A stretch of 48,834 bases of DNA from the NCBI GenBank assembly GCA_022843905.1, contig JALHMT010000022.1, positions 1-48,834 on the forward strand, given 5' to 3'. Of this stretch, positions 41,269 through 48,834 are shown piece after piece. Numbering within the stretch: position 1 is the first letter of the stretch; each line of letters opens with the position of its first letter. Both the position numbers and the translations under genes were made by a program. The notes beneath the pieces are model-generated. The model searched no databases and was not told the origin of the DNA. It was given only the letters and a program-made list of their open reading frames with translations. The stretch is from Rubrivivax sp. Lineage in GTDB: Bacteria; Pseudomonadota; Gammaproteobacteria; Burkholderiales; Burkholderiaceae_C.

Positions 41269-42493
41269 CCGAAGGCACGGGGAGGCCGGACGGCCCCGTC
41301 GCTGCGTTGTGCAACAGCGCCTGCGTCAGCAGCGCTTCGAAGCGTCCTATCACTTCGTCCCAGTCCTGCATCAACGCGCGTGCCCTGGCGGCGCGCGCCA
41401 GCGCCAGGCGCCGTGCGCGGCTGAGCGCCAGCGTCACCGCTGCCGTCTTGAAGGCTTCGGCGTCGCCGCAGGGCACGAGCAGGCCGGACTCGCCATTCAC
41501 GATGAGCTGCCCGGCCGCGGCGTGGTCGAAGGCCACCACCGGCAGGCCGCTGGCCATGGCCTCGGCCGTCACGTTGCCGAAGGTCTCGGTCAGGCTGGGA
41601 AACAGGAACATGTCGGCCGAGGCGTAGTGCGCTGCAAGGTCGTCGCCCTGGCGCTGGCCGGCCACGATGGCGTGCGGCAGGCGCTCGCTCAGTTCGGCGC
41701 GCATGGGGCCGTCGCCCACCAGCAGCAGGCGGGCCCGCGGCTCGCGCGCCACGATGGCGGCAAAGCTGTGCTCCAGCAGTGACAGGTTCTTCTCGGGCGC
41801 CAGCCGGCCGACGAAGGCGACCACCGGATCGTCGGGCTCCACGCCCCAGTGCGCACGCAGGGCCCTGCAACGCCGCGCCGGGTCGAAACGCCGCGCGTCC
41901 ACGCCTCGCGCCACCACCGACAGCTTCTGGAAACCCGCCGCGGCCAGGTCTCGCCGCAGCGGTTCTGTGGGCACCATGGTGGCCGCCGCGGCGTTGTGGA
42001 AGCGCCGCAGGTAGGCCACGATGGGCCGTTGCAGCCAGCCCAGCCCGTAGTGCTGGCTGTAGGCGTGGAAGTTGGTGCGGAAGTCGGTGGTGACAGGCAG
42101 CTTCAGGCTCAACGCGGCACGCAGGGCCGACAGCCCGAGCGGGCCTTCGGTGGCGATGTGCACCACGTCGGGCCGCTGCAGTGTCCACAGGCAGCGCAGC
42201 AGATGCCCGGCCGGCAGCCCCAGCCGCAGGTGCGGGTAGCGCGGAATCGGCATGCCGCTGACCAGCACCTCGTGCAGGTCGACGGCATTGCGGGCCTGGT
42301 CATGCTCGCCCTGGCGCGGTCGCACCAGCTGCAGCAGGTGGCCACGCCCGCGCAGGCCCTCGACGACCTTGGCGACAGTGGTCGCCACGCCGTTGACCTC
42401 GGGCGGATAGGTCTCGGTGACGAAGGCCACGCGCAGCGCCGGGGCGCCAGCGCGTCGCGGATCGAGGCTCGCCTGGGTGTGCAGTGCATTCAT
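41261..42493 (-). CDS. GT4-family glycosyltransferase
   Basis: A 410-residue retaining glycosyltransferase of the GT4 type. The N-terminal Rossmann half begins RVAFVTETYPPEVNGVATTV, the classical acceptor-side loop; the C-terminal half has VVAFVGRLAPEKNLSLLE and the EX7E motif in PSLTETFGNVTAEAMASGLPVVAFDH. The closest known members are diacylglycerol or sulfoquinovose/mannose transferases such as SqdX and DgdA types. The two starts (at 42493 and further upstream) leave the N-terminus slightly uncertain; 42493 fits the family best. It diverges from the Mpo1-like gene (196 bases between starts), and with the enzymes to its right it forms the proposed lipid cluster. Confidence 0.85.
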   Translation of the reverse strand: MNALHTQASLDPRRAGAPALRVAFVTETYPPEVNGVATTVAKVVEGLRGRGHLLQLVRPRQGEHDQARNAVDLHEVLVSGMPIPRYPHLRLGLPAGHLLRCLWTLQRPDVVHIATEGPLGLSALRAALSLKLPVTTDFRTNFHAYSQHYGLGWLQRPIVAYLRRFHNAAAATMVPTEPLRRDLAAAGFQKLSVVARGVDARRFDPARRCRALRAHWGVEPDDPVVAFVGRLAPEKNLSLLEHSFAAIVAREPRARLLLVGDGPMRAELSERLPHAIVAGQRQGDDLAAHYASADMFLFPSLTETFGNVTAEAMASGLPVVAFDHAAAGQLIVNGESGLLVPCGDAEAFKTAAVTLALSRARRLALARAARARALMQDWDEVIGRFEALLTQALLHNAATGPSGLPVPSAA

Positions 42494-42689
42494 GCGCCCA
42501 TGCTGCGCGCGCAAGGCGACGGTTCGATGACAGGCCGGCGGCCAGGCCGCAGCAGGCTTGCGCCGCCAACAGGTCACACCCGCGTCACTCGGCGGTCATG
42601 CAGGAGGCCCAGCATGCCAGCGCGCGCAGGCATTTCCGCGCGTTGTCCACCCCAACCACATCACACCCCTGCTACGCCGGAGGAAAGCC

Positions 42690-43295
42690 TTGAAGCACTT
42701 TCTGCAGACCCTCGAGACACAGCGCTGGGACGACCACCGCTACTACCACCAGAGCCGCATCAACCAGAGCCTGCACCTGATCAGCGCCATCAGCTTCCTG
42801 GTGGCCTACGTGCTGCTGTTCATCGACCCCGCGCTGGCGGCCATCGTCGGCTGGTGCGTGTCCATGGGCACGCGGCAGAGCGGCCACTTCTTCTTCGAGC
42901 CGCGCGGCTTCGACCACGTCAACCGCGTCAGCGACGAATACAAGGAAGCCGTCAAGGTCGGCTACAACATGCAGCGCAAGACCGTGCTGCTGGCCGTCTG
43001 GGCGGCGATGCCGGTGCTGCTGCTGCTGCAGCCCTCGCTGTTCGGCCTGATCGAGCCGGCGCGCAGCTTCGACGAGACCTGGCACGACATCGGCATCGCC
43101 TGGCTGATGCTGGCCGTGCTGGGTCTGACGGTGCGCGTGGTGCAGCTCTGGGTGCAGCAGGACCTGCTGACCGGCATCGCCTGGGTGGTCAAGATCATCA
43201 CCGACCCCTTCCACGACATCGCGATGTACTGGCGTGCGCCTTTGGCCCTGCTGCGCGGCGAACTGCTCGACCCGATGGTGCACGTGCGCCACTGA
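42690..43295 (+). CDS. Mpo1/DUF962-like membrane protein
   Basis: A 201-residue inner-membrane protein with about four spans. The start is TTG at 42690, behind GGAGGAAA. Around the first pair of spans it reads HRYYHQSRINQSLHLISA and further on GTRQSGHFFFEPRGFDH, which places His residues as in the Mpo1 (YGL010w) family: His, Asn, His, then GH plus FEP. Mpo1 is an iron-dependent dioxygenase of 2-hydroxy fatty-acid alpha-oxidation at the ER. A bacterial counterpart acting on lipid tails would fit this cluster, but identity is by eye only. A hairpin separates it from the convergent PLP enzyme gene. Confidence 0.6.
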   Translation: MKHFLQTLETQRWDDHRYYHQSRINQSLHLISAISFLVAYVLLFIDPALAAIVGWCVSMGTRQSGHFFFEPRGFDHVNRVSDEYKEAVKVGYNMQRKTVLLAVWAAMPVLLLLQPSLFGLIEPARSFDETWHDIGIAWLMLAVLGLTVRVVQLWVQQDLLTGIAWVVKIITDPFHDIAMYWRAPLALLRGELLDPMVHVRH

Positions 43296-43315
43296 GCAGC
43301 GGCATCACGACGTTG

Positions 43316-43340
43316 CGCCGGCGCCCATCGGGCGCCGGCG
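43316..43340. terminator. Perfect hairpin between convergent genes
   Basis: CGCCGGCGCCC (43316-43326) pairs with GGGCGCCGGCG (43330-43340) over an ATC loop, an 11-bp uninterrupted stem. It lies between the Mpo1-like stop and the PLP-enzyme stop and should act on both. No T-run. Confidence 0.75.
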
Positions 43341-43345
43341 GACGA

Positions 43346-45004
43346 TCAGAACCGCTGACGCAGCATCTCGCGCAACAGTCCGCGCTGGATGCCGCGCGCG
43401 GTCAGCGACGCATCGCTCCACCACCAGCCGTCGTCCTTCATCTTCAGCGCGGCGGCCACGAAGCGGCGGCGCACGTCGTCGAACTCGGCCGGGCCGTAGT
43501 CGAGGCTGAAGATCAGGCGGCCGGTGCCCACCCAGCTCAGCGCCAGGCCTTCGGCGCGCAGATAGAACTGCAGCATCCAGTGATAACGAGACGGTTCGGT
43601 GTACTGCACGGTCCAGATGCTGGACAGCTGCGCCACGCGCACCGGCACGCCAGCATCGGCCAGCGCCACGTTCATCTGCGCGGCGCGCTGATCCCAGCGT
43701 TCGTCCAGGCCGTCGTACATCGCACGCACCTCGGCGCTGTCCAGGCTGTGCAGGAACTGGTTCATCGCCGCCATCACGTAGGGGTGGGCGTTGAAGGTGC
43801 CGCGAGCGAAGCAGATGTCGGCCGGCCGGTCCTCGCGGTAGCGCTTCATCAGATCGCGCCGCCCGCACACCACGCCCACCGGCAGGCCGCCGCCCAGCGT
43901 CTTGCCGTAGGTCACCATGTCGGCCTGCACGCCGAACCAGGCCTGCGCGCCGCCCGGTGCCAGGCGGAAGCCGACGAACACCTCGTCGAAGATCAGCACG
44001 ATGCCGCGCTCGGTGCACACCTGGCGCAGCCGCTGCAGCCAGGCGGCATAAGCCGCGCGGTCGAAGCCCGCGCCGCGCCGCGTGGCCAGCAGGGCCGAGT
44101 CGGCCGGGGCGTTGGCGTTGGGGTGCAGGGCCTGAAGCGGGTTGACCAGCACGCAGGCGATGTCGCGCCGCGTGGCCAGCACCTCCAGGCTGCGCTCGTC
44201 CATGTCCTTGAGCGTGTAGGTCTCGCGCGGCGGCAGCGGGTTGCCGGGGCCGGGCTGCACGTCCTCCCACCAGCCATGGTAGGCGCCGCAGAAGCGCACG
44301 AGGTGCGTGCGGCGCGTGTGGTAGCGCGCCAGGCGCACCGCCTGCATCACGGCTTCGGTGCCCGACATGTGGAAGCTGACCTCGTCCAGGCCCGAGATGC
44401 CCTTGAGCCGCTGCACGTTGTCGAGCACACAGGGGTGGTAGGCCCCGAGCACCGGGCCGAGCGGCTGCGCCACGACCTGGGCCGCCGCGATGCAGCGCTT
44501 GTAGAAGTCGTAGCCGAACAGGTTGACGCCGTAGCTGCCGGTCAGGTCGTGCAGGCGGTTGCCGTCGAGGTCGATCACCTGCGTGCCTTCGGAGCCCTGC
44601 AGGAAGGACGGCATGCTCAGGCGCTGCCGCAGGTAGGGGCTGTACTGGAAGGGCACGCGGTAGCTGCCGGTGAACTGCAGGTCCGACAGGCCCTCGCGCG
44701 CCTGCCGCGTCATCTCCAGGCTCTTGGCGAAGCGCTGCGCGAACAGCAGCGACAGCGCGTCGAGCCCGGCACGGCGGCGCGCCTGCACCTCCGGCGGCGC
44801 GCCGTCGGAATCGAAGAAGCGCTGCTCGTCGTACTGGTAGCCGGGCACCAGAGAGGCCAGCCGCTTGGCCATGCGCGAATGGCCGGCCAGCGACCGGTGC
44901 TTGGCACGCGACAGCCGCAGCCGCTGGCGCGCGCGTGGCAGGGCCCAGGTCAAGGCGCCGAGCATCGAGCCGGCAGCGAGCGTCACAGCAAGTGTTTGTT
45001 CCAT
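43346..45004 (-). CDS. Membrane-anchored class III PLP aminotransferase (GSAM-like)
   Basis: A 552-residue fold-type I PLP enzyme of class III, close in layout to glutamate-1-semialdehyde aminomutase. Unusually, residues 3-22 (QTLAVTLAAGSMLGALTWAL) form a membrane span, followed by a helical stretch of about 90 residues, so the enzyme is probably bound to the inner membrane. Catalytic features are intact: SGTEAVM at 214-219, AYHGWWEDVQ near 241, FDEV with Asp340 at the PLP pyridine nitrogen, and the Schiff-base Lys368 in TYGKTLGGGLPVG. The start at 45004 was chosen for the membrane segment. It diverges by 34 bases from the phosphatidylserine decarboxylase gene. I infer an amino-lipid substrate. 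Confidence 0.82.
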   Translation of the reverse strand: MEQTLAVTLAAGSMLGALTWALPRARQRLRLSRAKHRSLAGHSRMAKRLASLVPGYQYDEQRFFDSDGAPPEVQARRRAGLDALSLLFAQRFAKSLEMTRQAREGLSDLQFTGSYRVPFQYSPYLRQRLSMPSFLQGSEGTQVIDLDGNRLHDLTGSYGVNLFGYDFYKRCIAAAQVVAQPLGPVLGAYHPCVLDNVQRLKGISGLDEVSFHMSGTEAVMQAVRLARYHTRRTHLVRFCGAYHGWWEDVQPGPGNPLPPRETYTLKDMDERSLEVLATRRDIACVLVNPLQALHPNANAPADSALLATRRGAGFDRAAYAAWLQRLRQVCTERGIVLIFDEVFVGFRLAPGGAQAWFGVQADMVTYGKTLGGGLPVGVVCGRRDLMKRYREDRPADICFARGTFNAHPYVMAAMNQFLHSLDSAEVRAMYDGLDERWDQRAAQMNVALADAGVPVRVAQLSSIWTVQYTEPSRYHWMLQFYLRAEGLALSWVGTGRLIFSLDYGPAEFDDVRRRFVAAALKMKDDGWWWSDASLTARGIQRGLLREMLRQRF

Positions 45005-45038
45005 GACCCGAGGTCTAACCGACCGCGATGACACCACC

Positions 45039-45953
45039 ATGAAGAACTCCCCGACGACCGCCACCTCCCTGTCTTCCTGGCGCCGCTTCTGGCTGCAGGA
45101 AGACCTGAACTTCCTGCTCACCAACCGTGTGCCGCGCATCGCGCTGACGCGCCTGGTGGGCTGGTACAGCCGGCTGCGCAGCCCGCTGCTCACGCGCGCT
45201 TCCATCGCCGTGTGGCGCCTGTTCACCGACCTGGACCTGGACGAGGCCGAGCCGCGCCGGTACGCCAGCCTGCGAGAGTGCTTCACGCGCAAGCTCAAGC
45301 CCGGCCTGCGGCCGCTGGACAGCGACCCCGACGTGATGTGCAGCCCCTGCGACGCCATCGTCGGCGCCTGCGGCCCTGTACAGGGCACGCGGCTGTTCCA
45401 GGCCAAGGGCTATCCGTACCAGATGGGCGAGCTCTTCGGGCCGACACAGGACGCGCGGCCCTTCCACGACGGCGTGTACGTCACGCTGCGACTGACCTCG
45501 GCGATGTACCACCGCTTCCACGCGCCGCACGACCTGGTGCTCGATCACGTGACCTACCTCAGCGGCGACACCTGGAACGTGAACCCGATCGCGCTGTCGC
45601 GCGTGGAGCGGCTGTTCTGCCGCAACGAACGCGCCGTGCTGCGCGCGCGCCTGCAGCGCGGCGGGCACCCGATCGCGCTGGTGCCGGTGGCCGCCATCCT
45701 GGTGGCCAGCATGCGGCTGCACGCGCTGGACGTGCTGCTGCACCTGCGCTGGCGCGGGCCCAACGAGATGCCCTGCGATGCGCCCGCGGCCAAGGGCCAG
45801 GAGCTGGGCTGGTTCGAGCAGGGCTCGACCATCATCGTCTTCGCGCCGCGCGGCTTCGAGCTGGCGCAGGGGGTGGAGCCGGGGCGTCGCCTGCGCATGG
45901 GCGAGGCACTGATGCGCCTGCCGGCCGCTCCATCGGGGGCCAGCGGCGACTGA
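45039..45953 (+). CDS. Phosphatidylserine decarboxylase-family protein
   Basis: A 304-residue pyruvoyl-dependent decarboxylase, which should convert phosphatidylserine to phosphatidylethanolamine or act on a similar aminolipid. The N-terminal part contains a helix-rich membrane-binding segment (RRFWLQEDLNFLLTNRV). The catalytic triad is visible: SPCDAIV (Asp105), YHRFHAP (His161), and the self-cleavage GST at 262-264 in LGWFEQGSTIIVFAP. Cleavage before Ser263 would give the pyruvoyl alpha chain. I placed the start at the ATG at 45039; an in-frame ATG at 45003 overlaps the start of the divergent PLP enzyme gene and cannot be excluded. A 49-base gap leads to the MGDG-type transferase gene. Confidence 0.9.
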   Translation: MKNSPTTATSLSSWRRFWLQEDLNFLLTNRVPRIALTRLVGWYSRLRSPLLTRASIAVWRLFTDLDLDEAEPRRYASLRECFTRKLKPGLRPLDSDPDVMCSPCDAIVGACGPVQGTRLFQAKGYPYQMGELFGPTQDARPFHDGVYVTLRLTSAMYHRFHAPHDLVLDHVTYLSGDTWNVNPIALSRVERLFCRNERAVLRARLQRGGHPIALVPVAAILVASMRLHALDVLLHLRWRGPNEMPCDAPAAKGQELGWFEQGSTIIVFAPRGFELAQGVEPGRRLRMGEALMRLPAAPSGASGD

Positions 45954-46002
45954 CGCCGGGAGGTCACGGCGGCGTCATGGACGACGTGGAACATGCGCTG
46001 CC

Positions 46003-47184
46003 ATGAGTCCTGTCGTCGACCTCGTCTACTTCAATGCCGGCGGTGGCCACCGCGCGGCGGCACAGGCGCTGGCCGAGGTGCTGCAGCGGCAGAAGCGGCC
46101 CTGGCTGGTGCGCCTGGTCAACCTCAGCGAGGTGATCGACGGCGCGGGAAGCTTCAAGCGCTGGACGGGCATGGCACCCGAGGATCTGTACAACGCAAGA
46201 CTGCGGCGCGGCTGGACCTGGGGCATGGGCCTGGAGCTCAAGCTGCTGCAGGCGGGCATTCGCCTGTCCCACGCGGCGCTGTGCCGCCGCCTGGTGCGGC
46301 ACTGGTGCACCACGCAGCCCGACCTGGTGGTCTCGCTGATCCCGAACTTCAACCGCGCGATGGGGGTGGCGCTGAAGGCCGCCCGACCCGGCGTCCCCTT
46401 CGTGACGGTGCTGACCGACCTGGCCGACCTGCCGCCGCACTTCTGGATCGAACCCGACATCGAGCAGCACCTGGTGTGCGGCAGCTCGCGCGCCGTGCAG
46501 CAGGCGCTGGGCGCGGGTGTGGCCTGCGAGCGCATCCACCACGTGTCGGGCATGCTGCTGCGGCCGGGCTTCTACGACGTCGAGCCGCTCGACCGCGCGG
46601 CCGGGCGAAGCGCCCTCTGCCTCGACCCCGAGCGCCCGGTGGCAGCCGTGATGTATGGCGGCCACGGGTCGTCGGAGATGCTGCGCATCGCGCGCGCCCT
46701 GCCGCACCTGCAGCTCATCCTCTTCACCGGCCACAACCGGCCGCTGGCGGCACGCCTGCAGCGCACGACGACGGGCGCCGCCCGCGCCGTGGTGGGCTTC
46801 ACGCCCGACGTGCCGGAGCTGCTGTCGCTGGCCGACTTCTTCATCGGCAAGCCCGGGCCCGGCTGCCTCAGTGAAGCGCTGCGCCTGGGCCTGCCCGTGA
46901 TCACCTTCGACACGCCGTGGACGCTGCCGCAGGAGCAGTTCAACACCCAGTGGGTGCGCGAGGCGGGGCTGGGCATCGTGTTGCGCTCGATGCACGACCT
47001 GCCCGAGGCGGTCGAGGAGATGACGACCCGCATCGAGCCTTTCAGGCGGCGCGTGCTGGCGCTGGACAACCGAGCCGTGTTCGAAGTGCCCGAGCTGATG
47101 GCCGAGCTGCTGCGCGGCGCGGCGCACCGCGCGCTGCCGGTGCGGGGACTGAGCCCGCTGGGCAGCCTGCCTGCGGGGGCTTGA
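46003..47184 (+). CDS. MGDG-synthase-type glycosyltransferase (GT28)
   Basis: A 393-residue glycosyltransferase of the MGDG synthase/processive diacylglycerol glucosyltransferase group. The N-terminal glycine-rich loop FNAGGGHRAAAQALAE (Gly13-His16) contacts the lipid acceptor, and the donor half has GGHGSSEM and GKPGPGCLSEALRLGLPVITFD, typical of GT28. It probably adds hexose to diacylglycerol at the inner leaflet. It is co-directional with the decarboxylase gene (49-base gap) and together with the divergent PLP enzyme and GT4 gene suggests glycolipid synthesis, perhaps as a phospholipid substitute. Whether sugar is glucose or galactose cannot be read. Confidence 0.9.
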   Translation: MSPVVDLVYFNAGGGHRAAAQALAEVLQRQKRPWLVRLVNLSEVIDGAGSFKRWTGMAPEDLYNARLRRGWTWGMGLELKLLQAGIRLSHAALCRRLVRHWCTTQPDLVVSLIPNFNRAMGVALKAARPGVPFVTVLTDLADLPPHFWIEPDIEQHLVCGSSRAVQQALGAGVACERIHHVSGMLLRPGFYDVEPLDRAAGRSALCLDPERPVAAVMYGGHGSSEMLRIARALPHLQLILFTGHNRPLAARLQRTTTGAARAVVGFTPDVPELLSLADFFIGKPGPGCLSEALRLGLPVITFDTPWTLPQEQFNTQWVREAGLGIVLRSMHDLPEAVEEMTTRIEPFRRRVLALDNRAVFEVPELMAELLRGAAHRALPVRGLSPLGSLPAGA

Positions 47185-47316
47185 GGTTCGGCGGCAAGCC
47201 GCGCGAGCGCTGACAGATCTTTCGGGGATCGCCCGAAGTTCGCTCTAACGGCAGTATGCAATGGCCCGGGTCAAGCCGGCATGTGAAGACGCACTCCGAC
47301 GTCGAACACGTGACGT

Positions 47317-47556
47317 ATGGTCCAAGCCGACCTCGAGCTGAACCTCACGACCAAGCGAACCCGCAAGCGCGAGTTCTTGGCGGAGATGGGGGGCGTCGCG
47401 CCTTGGACCACGCTGGTCAAATTGGTCGTGCCGCACACGCGGGACGTCAATGAGGGTCGGCCTCCGCTCTATGTGAAGACGATGCTGCCAGTCGACTTCA
47501 TGCAGCAATGGTTCACGCTGAGCGGCCCAACCATGGAAGAGTCTGCCCAAAGCTGA
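47317..47556 (+). pseudogene. IS5-family transposase N-terminal fragment
   Basis: A 79-residue remnant. It opens like the start of IS5-group transposases (LELNLTTKRTRKREFLAEM, then GVAPWTTLVKLVVP), continues with GRPPLYVKTMLPVDFMQQWFTLSGPTMEE and then loses the match, with a stop after SAQS. The catalytic DDE part is missing, so it cannot transpose. The element's left end is probably a little upstream (after 47230); no terminal repeats were confirmed. Confidence 0.8.
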
Positions 47557-47850
47557 TGGCACCAATTGGACAAGTCCGTCCGATGAAGGCGAGTGCGGTA
47601 GGAACAACGATCGAAGCGCGAAATCCAGGCGTCAATGGCCAGTCGAATAGAGCTGGTATGCAACAACCAGGCCAGATCGACTCGGTTGTCATCTGGTGAA
47701 TTGCTGGATGGCGCACTTCTCTGACTTTCCGTAGCGTGTGCACAAAGGTTGGCATGATGCGTTCTGCGACAACAGCATGCACTTTGCTTCCGCAATGCTC
47801 TCGGCGGCGGTCAACAGGATGCGCATTGGGCCGGTTTGGGAGAGGAACAG
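47557..47850. other. Intergenic, less GC-rich
   Basis: About 290 bases between the transposase remnant and the Calx-beta gene, visibly richer in A+T than the rest of the window. No supported gene; probably further debris of the insertion and the promoter of the next gene. Confidence 0.4.
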
Positions 47851-48834
47851 ATGACCTCAGTACTTCGGATCGAGTTTGATCGCCGCGCCGAAAGCGCCAG
47901 CGGCAACACGCTAGTGTTTTCGATAACGCTCAGCCAGCCTGCCACGAGCGGTGTGACGCTGAGCTGGCGTACGTACAACGGCACGGGCAACGAAGCCGAC
48001 ATGTGGGACAGCAACCACAGCAGCGGCACGTTCACGATCCCTGCGGGGCAGACCACGAGCTTCATCAACCTGCGGCTCAACGGCGACAGCACGCCCGAGC
48101 CCGATGAGACGTTCATGGTGGAGCTGTTCAATATCAGCGGGGCGGTGTTCGAGGGCGGAGCGCAGCGCATCCTGGCCACGGGCTTCGTGCTGGACGACGA
48201 CGGCACGGCAGAGAAGCGGGTGCTGACGGTGGCCAACGCCGAGCTGGTGGAAGGCAACGCCGGCACGCAGCAGATGGTGTTCAAGGTGATGCTGTCGCGG
48301 CCGGCGAGCACGGCGCTGAGCTTCGACTACCGCACGATCGACGGCTCGGCACAGGCGGGCAGTGACTACGCCGCGGCCAGCGGCGTGCTGAGCTTCGCTG
48401 CCGGGCAGACCGAGGCGGTGGTCAGTGTGGCCGTCAACGGTGACGCGGTGGCGGAAGCCGAAGAGTTCTTCACGCTGCTGGTGACACCGCAGAGCGCGGC
48501 TGTGGCATCGATGGCCACTGGCGCCGGGGCAAACCAGGGGCTGGGCTACATCACCGACGAGGACGTGAGCGCGACGCTGCCGGAGGTGTCGCTGCGTGGG
48601 GTGCGGCAAAACGAGACCAATCTCAGTTACCTGCTCTACGAGATCGTGCTCAGCCAGCCTGCCACGAGCGGTGTGACGCTGAGCTGGCGTACGTACAACG
48701 GCACGGGCAACGAAGCCGACATGTGGGACAGCAACCACAGCAGCGGCACGTTCACGATCCCTGCGGGGCAGACCACGAGCTTCATCAACCTGCGGCTCAA
48801 CGGCGACAGCACGCCCGAGCCCGATGAGACGTTC
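47851..48834 (+). CDS. Calx-beta repeat protein, 3' end beyond the window
   Basis: The first 328 codons of a larger protein; the frame stays open to the window end. The start at 47851 follows GAGGA. Three Calx-beta-type units are visible: LSQPATSGVTLSWRTYNGTG through SFINLRLNGDSTPEPDETF, then FKVMLSRPASTALSFDYRT through AEAEEFFTLLV, then a near-repeat of the first. The segments EGNAGTQQ and the acidic TPEPDETF are the calcium-binding edges of the fold. No signal peptide at the start, so export by a type I system through a C-terminal signal is possible; such proteins are often adhesins. The lack of the usual LEV-start and the 720-base repeat are noted separately. Confidence 0.85.
   Translation, partial: MTSVLRIEFDRRAESASGNTLVFSITLSQPATSGVTLSWRTYNGTGNEADMWDSNHSSGTFTIPAGQTTSFINLRLNGDSTPEPDETFMVELFNISGAVFEGGAQRILATGFVLDDDGTAEKRVLTVANAELVEGNAGTQQMVFKVMLSRPASTALSFDYRTIDGSAQAGSDYAAASGVLSFAAGQTEAVVSVAVNGDAVAEAEEFFTLLVTPQSAAVASMATGAGANQGLGYITDEDVSATLPEVSLRGVRQNETNLSYLLYEIVLSQPATSGVTLSWRTYNGTGNEADMWDSNHSSGTFTIPAGQTTSFINLRLNGDSTPEPDETF
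47928..48114 (+). repeat. Unit A of a 720-bp-period repeat inside the Calx-beta gene
   Basis: At least 187 bases identical, as read by eye, to 48648-48834. Period exactly 720 bases, 240 codons. Confidence 0.95.
48648..48834 (+). repeat. Unit B of the 720-bp-period repeat, cut by the window end
   Basis: Same sequence as 47928-48114; identity may continue beyond the window. Confidence 0.95.

Noticed and set aside
41849..45031. 1060-residue plus-strand frame opposite the GT4 and PLP enzyme genes
   Set aside because: It spans two real genes on the other strand and their boundary, and shows no domain.
45003..45038. Longer start of the decarboxylase at 45003
   Set aside because: It would overlap the divergent start of the PLP enzyme and adds residues (TRGLTDRDDTT) without family content; kept only as an alternative.

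Overview
The window is a GC-rich bacterial chromosome segment. It most likely comes from a betaproteobacterium of the order Burkholderiales. I infer this from three tripartite-tricarboxylate (Bug-type) binding proteins with few permeases nearby, an argP/argO pair, a PEP-CTERM protein and strong GC bias at third codon positions. No rRNA, tRNA, CRISPR array, phage module or replication origin was recognised.

Layout. 1-6.1 kb: leftward genes with visible decay. An aldo/keto reductase remnant has two stops and a deletion, and an M13 peptidase has an ACG start and an amber codon; between and beside them lie small secreted proteins, a lipoprotein and an AraC regulator. 6.4-9.7 kb: a VOC protein and a Bug receptor, translationally coupled and divergent from a winged-helix/TPR regulator, followed by a PQ-loop-like membrane protein. 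10.2-19.2 kb: a 209-bp repeat occurs three times in the same orientation. Copies 1 and 2 bracket a LysR regulator and a five-gene catabolic operon (Bug receptor, RraA-like aldolase, D-2-hydroxyacid dehydrogenase, Bug receptor, SMP-30 lactonase). Copies 2 and 3 bracket an SH3-like protein and an MFS transporter. 19.3-21.6 kb: argP/argO and a PaiB-like gene. 21.8-26.3 kb: a leftward copper operon (CopL-like, small His-tailed protein, TolC-like lipoprotein, multicopper oxidase, cupredoxin).

26.3-41.3 kb: a long leftward series. It has a secreted PHP-type protein, a parvulin-like protein, three HupE/UreJ-type membrane proteins and a lipoprotein. Then come a 2OG-Fe(II) oxygenase-like protein, a fused membrane/spermidine-synthase protein and an SGNH hydrolase. 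Upstream of the PHP gene lie a PCuAC-like protein, a PEP-CTERM protein and a PhnZ-like HD oxygenase. 41.3-47.2 kb: an apparent membrane-lipid cluster with a GT4 glycosyltransferase, an Mpo1-like membrane protein, a membrane-anchored class III PLP enzyme, a phosphatidylserine decarboxylase and an MGDG-synthase-type glycosyltransferase. 47.3-48.8 kb: an IS5-family transposase fragment, then the start of a Calx-beta repeat protein with a 720-bp repeat, cut by the window end.

Most plausible new biology: the lipid cluster, the three-HupE/PHP cluster, and the repeat-bracketed modules at 10-19 kb. All functions are inferred from protein sequence read by eye; no database search was run.
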